25,786 nucleotides of DNA from Candidatus Krumholzibacteriia bacterium. GTDB lineage: Bacteria > Krumholzibacteriota > Krumholzibacteriia > Krumholzibacteriales > Krumholzibacteriaceae. The stretch lies in NCBI GenBank assembly GCA_028696635.1, contig JAQVGR010000001.1:1-25786 (forward strand), given 5' to 3'. Shown here piece by piece: positions 8,233-15,965 of this stretch; positions within the stretch are counted from its first letter, which is position 1, and every line of letters begins with the position of its first letter. Below the pieces are notes generated by a model. It saw nothing but the letters and a program-made list of their open reading frames with translations, was not told the origin of the DNA and did not search any database. The position numbers and the translations under genes are program-made.

Positions 8233-9230
8233 GACCCTGTCCCTCCGACCTTTTCCTTGATGCGCCTGTTCACGCCGTTGAGCACGAACCGCTCGGCCGC
8301 GAGAACGGCGTTCCTGACGGCCTTGGCGGACGATCCGCCGTGACCGATTATCATCACTCCATCGACGCCGAGCAGCGGCATTCCCCCGTACTCGGCATAA
8401 TCGAGGGTCCGCTTCATATGCGAGAAAGCGGGCCTCATCAACAGGGCCCCCGCCCTCGCGAGCAGGCTGTCCTCGATCCCCTCGCGCAGCAGCGTGCCGA
8501 CGTACGAGACGATGCTCTCTGCGAACTTCAGCAGCACGTTGCCGACGAATCCGTCGGTGACGACGACGTCGACCGTGCCGGATATGACGTCCCGGCCCTC
8601 GACGTTCCCCGCGAAGTTCAGTCCGCTCGCCGCGATTCGCCGGTGCGCCTCGCGCGTCAGATCGTTCCCCTTCGAAGGCTCCTCGCCGATGCTGAGCAGT
8701 CCGATCCTCGGATTCGTCCGTCCGAGGAAGAGCTCCGCGTAGGCGGAGCCCATCAGGGCGAACTGCTCGAGATGGACCGGCAGGCATTCGGCGTTCGCTC
8801 CCCCGTCGAGCACTATCGTCCCGCCGTTGCGGGACGGATAGAGGATCGCGATCGCCGGCCTGTCGATCCCCGGTATCCTCCCCAGCGAGAGCAGCGCGCT
8901 CGCCACCGCCGCCCCGGTGTTCCCCGCGCTGACCACCGCTTCGACCGCTCCCTCGCGGTGCAGACGGGTCGCGACGGCGATCGATGAATCCTTCTTGCGC
9001 CGGATCGCGGTGGCGGGGCTCTCCGACATCCCGACCGCCTCCGACGCATGCACGATCTCGAGGTGGTCCGTCGGCAGGGCGCTCTCCGCTATATGGCGCT
9101 CGATCTCCTCCCGCCTGCCCACGAGCACGATCGTGAACCGCCCCGCCCCCGCGGCAGCCGCCTCGGCGGCTCCGTCGATGATATCGAGGGGCGCCCGGTC
9201 ACCGCCCATGGCGTCCAACGCGATCTTCAT
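8229..9230 (-). CDS. plsX: Phosphate acyltransferase PlsX
   Basis: PlsX converts acyl-ACP to acyl-phosphate, the donor that PlsY uses to make lysophosphatidic acid, so it links the fab genes to phospholipid synthesis. The 333-residue protein begins MKIALDAMGGDRAP, the family hallmark. Later blocks are also typical, including AVVSAGNTGAAVASAL, ILYPSRNGGTIVLDGGANAEC and VVTDGFVGNVLLKF. The ATG at 9230 is the family start; the longer open frame up to 9953 would run through rpmF and is rejected. It lies after rpmF with a gap of about 79 nt and overlaps fabH by 4 nt. Confidence 0.96.
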   Translation of the reverse strand: MKIALDAMGGDRAPLDIIDGAAEAAAAGAGRFTIVLVGRREEIERHIAESALPTDHLEIVHASEAVGMSESPATAIRRKKDSSIAVATRLHREGAVEAVVSAGNTGAAVASALLSLGRIPGIDRPAIAILYPSRNGGTIVLDGGANAECLPVHLEQFALMGSAYAELFLGRTNPRIGLLSIGEEPSKGNDLTREAHRRIAASGLNFAGNVEGRDVISGTVDVVVTDGFVGNVLLKFAESIVSYVGTLLREGIEDSLLARAGALLMRPAFSHMKRTLDYAEYGGMPLLGVDGVMIIGHGGSSAKAVRNAVLAAERFVLNGVNRRIKEKVGGTGS

Positions 9231-9309
9231 CGTCTCTCCAAGCCGCGCCCGTCCCCGCCCCGGCGCGCCGAAGGCGATTGGCGTACGGCCGATGCCCCCG
9301 GAGAAATCC

Positions 9310-9498
9310 CTACTCTTCTTTTTCCTTGGGCTTGACGATCTCGCGCCCGCCGTAGTATCCGCAGTTCGGACAGACCGCGTGGGCCGGCTTGGGCTGATGG
9401 CAATGCGAGCATTTCGCCAGAGACGGCGCCACGGCCTTGTAGTGCGCCCGCCGCATTCGTTTTCGCGCTTTCGATGTTCTATGCTTCGGTACAGCCAT
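9310..9498 (-). CDS. rpmF: 50S ribosomal protein L32
   Basis: This 62-residue ribosomal protein starts MAVPKHRTSKARKRMRR, the standard L32 N-terminus. It has two CxxC pairs (Cys30/33 and Cys43/46) that form the zinc ribbon of the zinc-binding L32 type. The C-terminus is charged (KPKEKEE). The ATG follows GGGAGG at a workable distance. Placement between yceD and plsX is one of the most conserved gene orders in bacteria and connects ribosome assembly with lipid synthesis at the transcript level. Confidence 0.97.
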   Translation of the reverse strand: MAVPKHRTSKARKRMRRAHYKAVAPSLAKCSHCHQPKPAHAVCPNCGYYGGREIVKPKEKEE

Positions 9499-9526
9499 TC
9501 CTTGACCTCCCGGTTCCGGGGAATAT

Positions 9527-10066
9527 TCACCGTTCGTCGTCTTTGTTCAACAGTTTTTTCAGATCCCCCCATCGGGGATCGCCGTTCCCGTCCCCGCAGC
9601 CGCAGGGCCCCTCGTTCCTGTTCGCCCCGCACCGGGGACAGATACCCGCGCACTCCTCCCTGCAGAGGAACCTGATCGGCATCTCGAGCAGTATCGACTC
9701 TCTCACATGGGGAAAGATGTCGTACCGGTACTCCTCCCCCTCCCCGAGCAGGACGAAATCGGCCTCTTCGATCCCTTCGGGGACTGCGGCGCCGCCTCCC
9801 CGCTGGAGCACGACGCTGAACGCCGTCTCGAGCCCGTGCTCGAACGGCGCGAGGCACCGGGCGCACTCGGCCTGTATCGCCGCACGGATCGTTCCCTCGA
9901 GCAGGAACCGGTTTCCGGACTTCGTCATGACAGCCGTGACCGCCGCCCTGCACTGCAGATCCTCCCCGCCGCCGCCGGTCAGAGCGAACCCCTCGTCGAA
10001 CGAGAAGGATTCGCGGTCCCCGGCGTGGCCGAGGTCTATCTGCATCTGCGGAAAATCCTTGTCCAT
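9527..10066 (-). CDS. yceD: YceD-family (DUF177) protein
   Basis: A 179-residue member of the YceD/DUF177 family, a conserved protein next to rpmF that has been implicated in 23S rRNA accumulation and processing. The core ECARCL motif (68-72 region) and the C-terminal cysteine cluster (CREECAGICPRCGANRNEG, then CGCG) match the family and probably bind zinc. The last third, with PRWGDLKKLL, is the usual ending. The ATG has no Shine-Dalgarno sequence. An exact TATAAT fills the 12-bp gap after ndk and ends 6 nt before the ATG, so it may also be translated from a leaderless mRNA. Confidence 0.9.
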   Translation of the reverse strand: MDKDFPQMQIDLGHAGDRESFSFDEGFALTGGGGEDLQCRAAVTAVMTKSGNRFLLEGTIRAAIQAECARCLAPFEHGLETAFSVVLQRGGGAAVPEGIEEADFVLLGEGEEYRYDIFPHVRESILLEMPIRFLCREECAGICPRCGANRNEGPCGCGDGNGDPRWGDLKKLLNKDDER

Positions 10067-10072
10067 GAAGCG

Positions 10073-10078
10073 ATTATA
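10073..10078 (-). promoter_or_regulatory. Consensus -10 box just upstream of yceD
   Basis: TATAAT on the minus strand lies directly after the ndk stop codon and 6 nt before the yceD ATG. No convincing -35 element is found 16-18 nt upstream; a TTGCCA is 20 nt away. If active, it would start transcription at the yceD ATG and drive the yceD-rpmF-plsX-fab genes separately from the upstream genes. Confidence 0.35.
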
Positions 10079-10483
10079 CTATTCGCGGCCGAACACGATG
10101 GCAAGTTCTTTTTCCGCAGAGGACCGGGAGTCGGATGCATGCACGGCGTTGGCCTGCAGCGACGTGCCGTACATGTACCGGATCGTCCCGGGACGCGCGG
10201 AGGCGGGATCGGTCGCGCCGACGAGCTCGCGCAGCAGCGCGACGCCCTCCTCCTTCTCCAGCTCCATCCCGACGACCTCGCCCGATGTGATGTACGCCAC
10301 CAGCGCCTCGAAGAACGGCTTGCCACGATGGACGCCGTAGAACTCCCCGGCCGTGCCGGCGTCGAAGCGAAACTGCTTCATCCGCCTTATCCTGAACCGG
10401 TTGGCCAGCAACATATCTATGATCCGTCCCTGGTGCCCCGCCGCGACGGCCTCCGGCTTTATCATCAGAAAGGTCCTGTCCAC
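10079..10483 (-). CDS. ndk: Nucleoside diphosphate kinase
   Basis: Ndk moves the gamma-phosphate between nucleoside triphosphates and diphosphates through a phosphohistidine. The 134-residue protein starts with the family motif RTFLMIKPEAV (Lys9). It has GATDPASARPGTIR near 89-102 and the active-site histidine His115 in NAVHASDS. The start is a GTG at 10483 with GGAGGAGAC just upstream. It follows sucD by about 30 nt. SucCD generates ATP or GTP at substrate level, and Ndk can redistribute the phosphate, so their adjacency is functionally sensible. Confidence 0.96.
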   Translation of the reverse strand: MDRTFLMIKPEAVAAGHQGRIIDMLLANRFRIRRMKQFRFDAGTAGEFYGVHRGKPFFEALVAYITSGEVVGMELEKEEGVALLRELVGATDPASARPGTIRYMYGTSLQANAVHASDSRSSAEKELAIVFGRE

Positions 10484-10513
10484 GTCTCCTCCTGTGTCCC
10501 TGCCGGACGCGTC

Positions 10514-11386
10514 TCAGCCGGTGACGCGCCTGACGATATCGACGATCTGTGCGGGGGTGTCGGCCACCTCGACGCCGACCTCCTTGAAGGCGGCTATCTT
10601 CCCCTCGGCGGTCCCCGCGCCGCCGGCGATAATCGCGCCGGCGTGCCCCATCCGCTTCCCCGGGGGGGCGGTCCTGCCGGCGATGAAGGCGGCGACCCTC
10701 TTCGGATAGCCGTCGCGTATCATCCGGGCGGCCAGCTCCTCGTCGTTTCCGCCGATCTCGCCGATCAGCACCACAGCGTCGGTCCCCTCGTCTGCTGCGA
10801 AGAGCGACATCGCATCGAGCAGGTTCGTGCCGACTATCGGATCGCCCCCGATCCCGATGCAGGTCGATTGCCCGAAGCCGCTCTGAGAGAGATGATGCAC
10901 GATCTCGTAGGTGAGGGTGCCGCTGCGCGAGATGACGCCGACGCGCCCCTGCCGGTGGATCTCTCCCGGCATGATCCCGACTTTCGCCAGGCCAGGAGAT
11001 ATCACGCCCGGGCTGTTCGGGCCTATGAGCCTGGTGCCGCGTTCCCTGAGGAACGGAAGCGCCCGCACCATGTCGCGCACGGGTATCCCCTCCGAGATGC
11101 ATACGACCAGGCCGATCCCGGCGTCGGCGGCCTCGCAGACCGCATCGGCGGCGAACGAGGCGGGGACGTAGATCACGCTCGTATCGGCGCCCGTCGCGGC
11201 GACCGCGTCGGCGACCGAGTCGAAGACGGGGACGCCGTCTTCGGTCTTCGCGCCGCCCTTGCCCGGCGTCACGCCGGCGACGACCTTTGTCCCGTAGGCT
11301 ATCATCTGCCGGGCGTGGAATCCGCCGTCGCGCCCGGTGATCCCCTGGACGACGAGGCGAGTCTCTTTTCCGACCAGAATGCTCAC
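10514..11386 (-). CDS. sucD: Succinyl-CoA synthetase, alpha subunit
   Basis: The alpha subunit binds CoA and carries the phosphohistidine of succinyl-CoA synthetase, which interconverts succinyl-CoA and succinate with ATP or GTP formation. The 290-residue protein has the CoA-binding Rossmann part (VVQGITGRDGGFHARQM, TPGKGG), the IGPNSPGVISPG loop, and His248 in GKRMGHAGAII. It lies downstream of sucC in normal order. The start codon is GTG at 11386, preceded by AAAGGA about 10 nt away. The subunit normally pairs with the SucC encoded immediately upstream. Confidence 0.96.
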   Translation of the reverse strand: MSILVGKETRLVVQGITGRDGGFHARQMIAYGTKVVAGVTPGKGGAKTEDGVPVFDSVADAVAATGADTSVIYVPASFAADAVCEAADAGIGLVVCISEGIPVRDMVRALPFLRERGTRLIGPNSPGVISPGLAKVGIMPGEIHRQGRVGVISRSGTLTYEIVHHLSQSGFGQSTCIGIGGDPIVGTNLLDAMSLFAADEGTDAVVLIGEIGGNDEELAARMIRDGYPKRVAAFIAGRTAPPGKRMGHAGAIIAGGAGTAEGKIAAFKEVGVEVADTPAQIVDIVRRVTG

Positions 11387-11429
11387 AGTACGATTCCTTT
11401 CTGTCGATACCGCCCCCAGGGGACGGAGA

Positions 11430-12563
11430 TCAGCCGCGTGCAGCAGCGATGGCGCCCTTCACCGCTTCATCCATCGTCTCGGCGCCGATCAGGTCGGTGC
11501 CGGCGAGGAGTTCTCCCGCCTCGCGCGCGTTCGTGCCGGTCAGCCGGACGACGAGCGGGACATCGAGCCCGAGCCGCTTCTTCGCCTCGATCAGCCCCAT
11601 GGCTACGTCGTCGCACCGGGTGATGCCGCCGAAGATGTTGATCAGGATCGCCTTCACGCTTGGATCGCGGAGGATGATCCGCATCGCGGCGAGCACCTTG
11701 TCCGGGCTCGAGCTGCCGCCGATGTCGAGGAAGTTCGCCGGCTCGGCGCCGTAGTGCTTGATCATGTCCATCGTGGCCATCGCGAGCCCCGCCCCGTTGA
11801 CGACGCAGCCTATCGATCCGTCGAGCTTGACGAACGACAGCCCCGCCTCGCGCGCCGCCGTCTCGCCCGGATCCTCGTCTGCCGTGTCCCGGAGCGCCTC
11901 TATCTCGGGGTGGCGGAAGAGCCCGTTGTCGTCGATGTTTATCTTCGCGTCGATCGCCCAGACGGTCCCGTCCTGGCTGAGAACGAGGGGGTTGATCTCG
12001 GCGAGCGAAGCGTCGACGCCCATGAAGGCGTCGTAGAGAGCCTGCAGGACCGCTCCTATCTGTTTGGCCACCGCCCTGTCCCCGGTGAGGAACGAGGTGA
12101 GGCGCCGCGTCTGAAAGGGCATCAGCCCCCCTTCGGGGTTGAGGGGGAGCTTGAGGATCCTCTCCGGAGCGGTGCGCGCCACCTCCTCGATATCCACCCC
12201 TCCCGAGGGCGACACCATCATCATCGGCCTGCGGGTGACGCGGTCGAAGACCATCGCCGCGTAGAACTCCTTCACGATATCGACGGCCCGGGCGACAAGA
12301 ACCTTCTCGACGGCCAGGCCCTTGATCTCCATTCCCAGGATCGTCCCGGCCTTCTCCCCCGCCTCGCGGGGCGATGAGGCGAGCTTGACCCCCCCGGCCT
12401 TCCCCCTCCCGCCGACGAGCACCTGCGCCTTGACGACGACCGGACAGCCGAGCTCCTCGGCGGCCGCTTCGGCGGCCCGGGGGTCGGCGACGAGTCGGCT
12501 CGGCGGAACGGGCAGGCCGAACCGGGTGAAAATGGCGCGGGCGTCGGATTCGTGTATCTTCAC
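11430..12563 (-). CDS. sucC: Succinyl-CoA synthetase, beta subunit
   Basis: This is the ATP-grasp subunit that binds nucleotide and succinate. Visible motifs are KAQVLVGGRGKAGGVK near the N-terminus, EINPLVL and DAKINIDDN in the metal-binding region, VNGAGLAMATMDMIK, and INIFGGITRCD near the C-terminus. I prefer the GTG at 12563, which gives MKIHESDARAIF, the normal SucC N-terminus, at 377 residues. The sequence GGAGGT lies 7 nt before this GTG. An upstream in-frame ATG at 12581 contains that ribosome site within its own codons and would add six residues. The nucleotide specificity (ATP or GTP) cannot be read by eye. Confidence 0.95.
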   Translation of the reverse strand: MKIHESDARAIFTRFGLPVPPSRLVADPRAAEAAAEELGCPVVVKAQVLVGGRGKAGGVKLASSPREAGEKAGTILGMEIKGLAVEKVLVARAVDIVKEFYAAMVFDRVTRRPMMMVSPSGGVDIEEVARTAPERILKLPLNPEGGLMPFQTRRLTSFLTGDRAVAKQIGAVLQALYDAFMGVDASLAEINPLVLSQDGTVWAIDAKINIDDNGLFRHPEIEALRDTADEDPGETAAREAGLSFVKLDGSIGCVVNGAGLAMATMDMIKHYGAEPANFLDIGGSSSPDKVLAAMRIILRDPSVKAILINIFGGITRCDDVAMGLIEAKKRLGLDVPLVVRLTGTNAREAGELLAGTDLIGAETMDEAVKGAIAAARG

Positions 12564-12610
12564 TGGCTGCACCTCCGGCATTCGTTGGGCGCCGCCCCGC
12601 GGAGGCGCCG

Positions 12611-13948
12611 CTATTCGAGAAAACGCGCGAGGGCGTCGCGCAGATCCGGCGAGCCGATCTCGGCGAGATCGTACGTGACCCGTACCGACGGCTGAGCGAT
12701 CCTGATGATCCGCCCGAGATCTATCGGCGTTCCGACCACGACCGTGTCGCACTGGACCGCCGCGATCGTCTTCTCGAGGTCCCGGATCTGCTCCGTGCCG
12801 TATCCCATCGCCGGCAGGAGCGTCCCGATGCCGGGGTAGCGCTCGAAGGTCCGCATGATCTTACCCGCGGCCCAGGGCCGCGGATCGACGAGCTCGGCCG
12901 CCCCGTACTTCATCGCGGCCATGACGCCGGCGCCGTACCGCATGCCGCCGTGCGTCAGCGTCGGGCCGTCCTCGACGCAGAGGACCCGCTTGCCGCGGAT
13001 CAGGCCCGGGTCGTCGACGTGCAGCGGCGAGGCCGCGTCGACGACTATCGCGTCGGGGTTGTAGGCGGCGATGTTCTCCCTGACCTTCTCGATCCCGCAC
13101 AGGTCGGCCGTGTCGATCTTGTTGATCACGATCACGTCGGCCATCAGGAGGTTGACGAACCCGGGATAGTACTCGACCTCGTGCCCGGGACGGTGCGGGT
13201 CGACGACGGTGATCGCGCAGTCGGGCTTGTAGAACGGCATGTCGTTGTTGCCGCCGTCCCAGAGTATGACGTCCGCTTCCCGCTCGGCCTGCCTGAGGAT
13301 CGCCTCGTAATCGACGCCGGCGTAGATGATGACTCCGCTGACGATGTGCGGCTCGTACTCCTCCATCTCCTCTATCGTGCAGTGGTGTTTCTCGAGATCG
13401 TCGAGGCTGGCGAACCGCTGCACGGCCTGCCTGGCGAGGTCGCCGTACGGCATCGGGTGCCTGATCGCCACGACCTTCCTGCCCGCATCGAGCAGGATCC
13501 TGGCCACGCGGCGGGTCGTCTGGCTCTTGCCGCACCCGGTGCGCGTGGCGCAGATCGAGATGACCGGCTTCGAGCTGCGGATCATCGTCGGCTCCGCTCC
13601 GACGAGCGAGAAATGGGCGCCGAGCGAATTGACGAGCTGCGCCTTCTCCATCACGTACTGGTTCGAGACGTCGCTGTAGGAGAAGACGACCTCCGCGACC
13701 TCGCCGTCGACGATCAGCTGCTCGAGCTCCTCCTCCGAGTGGATCGGGATCCCGTCGGGGTAGAGCGGCCCGGCGAGCTCGGGCGGGTACTTGCGCCCCT
13801 CGATGTCGGGGATCTGCGTCGCCGTGAAGGCGACGACCTCGACCGACCGATCGTCCCGGTAGAGCGTGTTGAAGTTATGGAAATCCCTTCCCGCCGCACC
13901 CATGATCAGGATGCGCCGCCGTGCCGTGCCTCGCTCGACCTCCGTCAC
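12611..13948 (-). CDS. COG2403-type GTPase, similar to cyclic 2,3-diphosphoglycerate synthetase
   Basis: About 445 residues from the GTG at 13948. An N-terminal Rossmann-like part begins RRRILIMGAAGRDFHNFN, a hallmark of COG2403 and of archaeal cyclic 2,3-diphosphoglycerate synthetase. It is followed by a P-loop-like ATRTGCGKS (about 134-142), a DVILWDGGNND block (about 226-236) and a guanine-specificity-like NKID (about 276-279). The archaeal enzyme cyclises 2,3-diphosphoglycerate using ATP; what bacterial homologues do is not established. The GTG is favoured because AGGAGG lies 4 nt upstream. An ATG at 13978 overlaps the rfaE2 stop as ATGA and would add ten residues. It sits between the heptose genes and sucC, which does not by itself reveal a role. 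Confidence 0.8.
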   Translation of the reverse strand: MTEVERGTARRRILIMGAAGRDFHNFNTLYRDDRSVEVVAFTATQIPDIEGRKYPPELAGPLYPDGIPIHSEEELEQLIVDGEVAEVVFSYSDVSNQYVMEKAQLVNSLGAHFSLVGAEPTMIRSSKPVISICATRTGCGKSQTTRRVARILLDAGRKVVAIRHPMPYGDLARQAVQRFASLDDLEKHHCTIEEMEEYEPHIVSGVIIYAGVDYEAILRQAEREADVILWDGGNNDMPFYKPDCAITVVDPHRPGHEVEYYPGFVNLLMADVIVINKIDTADLCGIEKVRENIAAYNPDAIVVDAASPLHVDDPGLIRGKRVLCVEDGPTLTHGGMRYGAGVMAAMKYGAAELVDPRPWAAGKIMRTFERYPGIGTLLPAMGYGTEQIRDLEKTIAAVQCDTVVVGTPIDLGRIIRIAQPSVRVTYDLAEIGSPDLRDALARFLE

Positions 13949-13974
13949 GATTCCTCCTCTGTCCGTTCGGGGCC

Positions 13975-14496
13975 TCATCGGCCCGCCGTTCCTTCACGCG
14001 ATCGGCCGATCCTGTCGATCAGCTCGCTCGACGAATATCCTTCGACCATCGGGATCCGGACCACCCGGCCCCCGCTCTCCCTGACGAGGTCCTCGCCGAC
14101 GATCTCGCCCGCGCCGTACTCCGCTCCCTTGACGAGAACGTCGGGGCGCAGCGCTGCGATCGTCTCGAGCGGCGTGTCCTTGTCGAACACCGTCACGAAA
14201 TCGACGCTGCGCAGGTGCAGCAGGATGAAGGCGCGGTCCGGCGCGGCGGTCACGGGCCGGGACGGCCCCTTGAGCCGCCGCACCGAGTCGTCGCTGTTGA
14301 TGCCGACGACGAGGCAATCGCCGAGCCCGCGCGCCGTCGCGAGGAGCTCCACGTGCCCCCGGTGCAGGACGTCGAAACATCCGTTCGTGAAGACGATCCT
14401 CACTCCGGCCAGCCGCGCCCGCAGGCCGGCGAGCTCATGACGCTCCAGCGCTCCGCCGGGCCGGCCCCCGTCCATAGTATCAGATCCCGAACGCAT
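13975..14496 (-). CDS. rfaE2: D-glycero-beta-D-manno-heptose 1-phosphate adenylyltransferase
   Basis: This nucleotidyltransferase makes ADP-heptose, the precursor of the LPS inner core. The 173-residue protein corresponds to the C-terminal half of E. coli HldE. It has the cytidylyltransferase-like motif NGCFDVLHRGHVE (38-50), then GINSDDSVRRLKG, LVKGAEY, and a C-terminal GYSSSELIDRI. The ATG at 14496 lies 17 nt inside the end of rfaE1 and is supported by GGAGGAG 7 nt upstream. A later ATG at 14475 would avoid the overlap but has no ribosome site. It is a separate gene here, as in many bacteria. Confidence 0.94.
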   Translation of the reverse strand: MRSGSDTMDGGRPGGALERHELAGLRARLAGVRIVFTNGCFDVLHRGHVELLATARGLGDCLVVGINSDDSVRRLKGPSRPVTAAPDRAFILLHLRSVDFVTVFDKDTPLETIAALRPDVLVKGAEYGAGEIVGEDLVRESGGRVVRIPMVEGYSSSELIDRIGRSREGTAGR

Positions 14497-15454
14497 CTGC
14501 CATCTCCTCCGGCTTCGCCGCCGCGGTGCCGAGCTCCCTGATCACGATCCCCGCCGCCGCGTTGGCCAGCTCGATCGCTTCGCGCAGCCCCGCCCCCGCT
14601 GCGACGGCGGCGGCGAGCACGCTGATGACCGTGTCCCCCGCACCGGTCACGTCGTAGACCTCCCTCGCTCGCGTGGGCAGATGGTGCGACAGCCTGCCTT
14701 CCTCGAACAGCGTCATCCCCTCCTCGCCCCGCGTGATCAGGACCGCCCGCGCGCCGAGGTCGCGCAGCAGGGCGCGGCCGACCCACTCGAGATCGGCTGC
14801 GCCGCGGATCTTCGTATTGTAGAACCCGGCGGCTTCCTTCAGGTTGGGGGTCACGCACCACGCGCCACGATAGAGGTCGAAGTGCCCCTCTTTCGGATCT
14901 ATGAGCACCGGCGCCGCGTCCGCGCAGAGCCGCCTGAGATCGTCCATCACGGGCATCGAGACGACGCCCTTCCCGTAATCGGAGACGACCACCGCGCCGC
15001 ATCCCTCGACCGCGTCGCCCAGCGCCGATCGCAGGCGCCCCAGCACGGGTCCGGCGACCTCCGCGTTCGTCTCGAAATCCGCCCTGACGACCTGCTGGTT
15101 GTGCGCGATGATGCGGATCTTCTCGGTGGTCACCCGCCGCCCGTCCGCGACGACGAACCGGTCGGCGATGCCCCGTTCGCCGAGCAGGCGCCTGAGCTCC
15201 CGCCCCTGGTGGTCGCGCCCGCAGATCCCCACGAGCCGCACGTCGCACCCGAGAGACATGAGGTTCCAGGCGACGTTCGCCGCCCCGCCGGGGCGGACGT
15301 TCGTCGAGGCGACCCCGACGACGGGAACCGGGGCCTCCGGGCTGATCCGCTCGACATTCCCCCAGAAGTAGCGGTCGAGCATCAGGTCGCCGACGACGGC
15401 GACCGGCGTGCCCTTTACGGCCTTGAGTATCTCCGCGGCCCTGCGCCTGCGCAT
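14480..15454 (-). CDS. rfaE1: D-glycero-beta-D-manno-heptose-7-phosphate kinase
   Basis: A PfkB/ribokinase-family kinase that phosphorylates heptose 7-phosphate at C1 for ADP-heptose and LPS core synthesis. The 324-residue protein equals the N-terminal half of HldE. It shows VVGDLMLDRYFWGNVERISPEAPVPV-type N-terminal sequence, the PGGAANVAWNL glycine motif (55-65), VVVSDYGKGV (155-164), and the DVTGAGDTVI catalytic block (268-277). The ATG is preceded by GGAAGGA. It is the first gene of the long minus-strand run and lies about 75-80 nt after a plausible promoter. Its product feeds RfaE2, encoded by the overlapping next gene. Confidence 0.95.
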   Translation of the reverse strand: MRRRRAAEILKAVKGTPVAVVGDLMLDRYFWGNVERISPEAPVPVVGVASTNVRPGGAANVAWNLMSLGCDVRLVGICGRDHQGRELRRLLGERGIADRFVVADGRRVTTEKIRIIAHNQQVVRADFETNAEVAGPVLGRLRSALGDAVEGCGAVVVSDYGKGVVSMPVMDDLRRLCADAAPVLIDPKEGHFDLYRGAWCVTPNLKEAAGFYNTKIRGAADLEWVGRALLRDLGARAVLITRGEEGMTLFEEGRLSHHLPTRAREVYDVTGAGDTVISVLAAAVAAGAGLREAIELANAAAGIVIRELGTAAAKPEEMADAFGI

Positions 15455-15505
15455 GCTTTTTCATCCTTCCGGCGGAGGATCCCTCTCGGGGACCCATGAA
15501 TCGGA

Positions 15506-15527
15506 GGCGCCGGTCGGGCCCGGCGCC
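15506..15527. repeat. GC-rich hairpin in the rfaE1 leader region
   Basis: GGCGCCGG (15506-15513) pairs with CCGGCGCC (15520-15527) across a 6-nt loop. No T-tract follows on either strand. It lies between the predicted promoter at 15538-15567 and rfaE1, so it would be in the 5' leader, or it could end the transcript of the small gene at 15642-15938. Role unresolved. Confidence 0.35.
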
Positions 15528-15537
15528 GTCGCCGGTC

Positions 15538-15567
15538 AATATACCCGTACGCGGAGGCCGAGTTCAA
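15538..15567 (-). promoter_or_regulatory. Possible promoter of the rfaE1-fab-rnc run
   Basis: On the minus strand, TTGAAC (15562-15567) is followed after 18 nt by TATATT (15538-15543). The -10 matches five of six and the -35 four of six consensus bases. The leader to rfaE1 would be about 75-80 nt and include the hairpin at 15506-15527. Confidence 0.45.
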
Positions 15568-15641
15568 GCCCATAATCCCCGTCCCGCTGTCCCTCGGCGG
15601 CTGCAGAACCTCGTATGAGCGTGACAGTGCGGCGGCGAAGA

Positions 15642-15938
15642 TCAGAACGGCTCCTCTTCAGGCCGAAACTGCTCCCAGAGCCTTCTGAAACGGCCGAGAT
15701 ATATCGCGTCGAACAGATCGCCGCTTCCCGGAAAGACCTCGAGCACGTCCGCGCGCAGCGCCGCGATCTCCTCCTGGACCTCGTCTCCGTTCGCCTCTCC
15801 GCCGAGTATCAACGATGCGATCCGGTCCGCCTCGAGCCTGATCCCGCGCGCTATGGCGCGATCCTCGTCGTTGCGCGACGCTTCGAGCAGGGCATCCTCG
15901 ACCGGATCGCCGCCTGAATCAACGCCGTTCGGTTCCAT
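15642..15938 (-). CDS. Small acidic protein of unknown function
   Basis: I do not recognise this 98-residue product. It is acidic and apparently all-helical, without a signal peptide, membrane span or cysteine. It ends in an aromatic and charged tail (GRFRRLWEQFRPEEEPF). The chosen ATG at 15938 keeps the gene downstream of the terminator-like hairpin at 15966-15988; the open frame extends to 16139 but would overlap the lipoprotein gene and has low-complexity composition. There is no Shine-Dalgarno sequence, but TATCAT lies at 15949-15954, 10 nt upstream. It could be a small cytoplasmic adaptor; nothing in its context defines a role. Confidence 0.5.
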   Translation of the reverse strand: MEPNGVDSGGDPVEDALLEASRNDEDRAIARGIRLEADRIASLILGGEANGDEVQEEIAALRADVLEVFPGSGDLFDAIYLGRFRRLWEQFRPEEEPF

Positions 15939-15965
15939 AATCGCAACGATGATAGCAGAAAGAGG

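Noticed and set aside
8233..8787. N-terminal extension of fabH to 8787
   Set aside because: The extra 185 residues overlap plsX in another frame and are Arg/Gly-rich; the GTG at 8232 gives the normal FabH length.
9231..9953. N-terminal extension of plsX to 9953
   Set aside because: It would run through rpmF and yceD. The family N-terminus MKIALDAMGGDRAP starts at 9230.
9707..11623. A 638-codon open frame on the plus strand
   Set aside because: It runs antisense to yceD, ndk and sucD, which have clear family motifs. Its translation is Arg/Pro/Ala-rich and matches nothing; such frames are expected opposite high-GC genes.
12564..12610. GGCGCC repeats in the sucC upstream gap as a regulatory hairpin
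   Set aside because: Six-base self-complementary GC motifs are expected by chance at this base composition.
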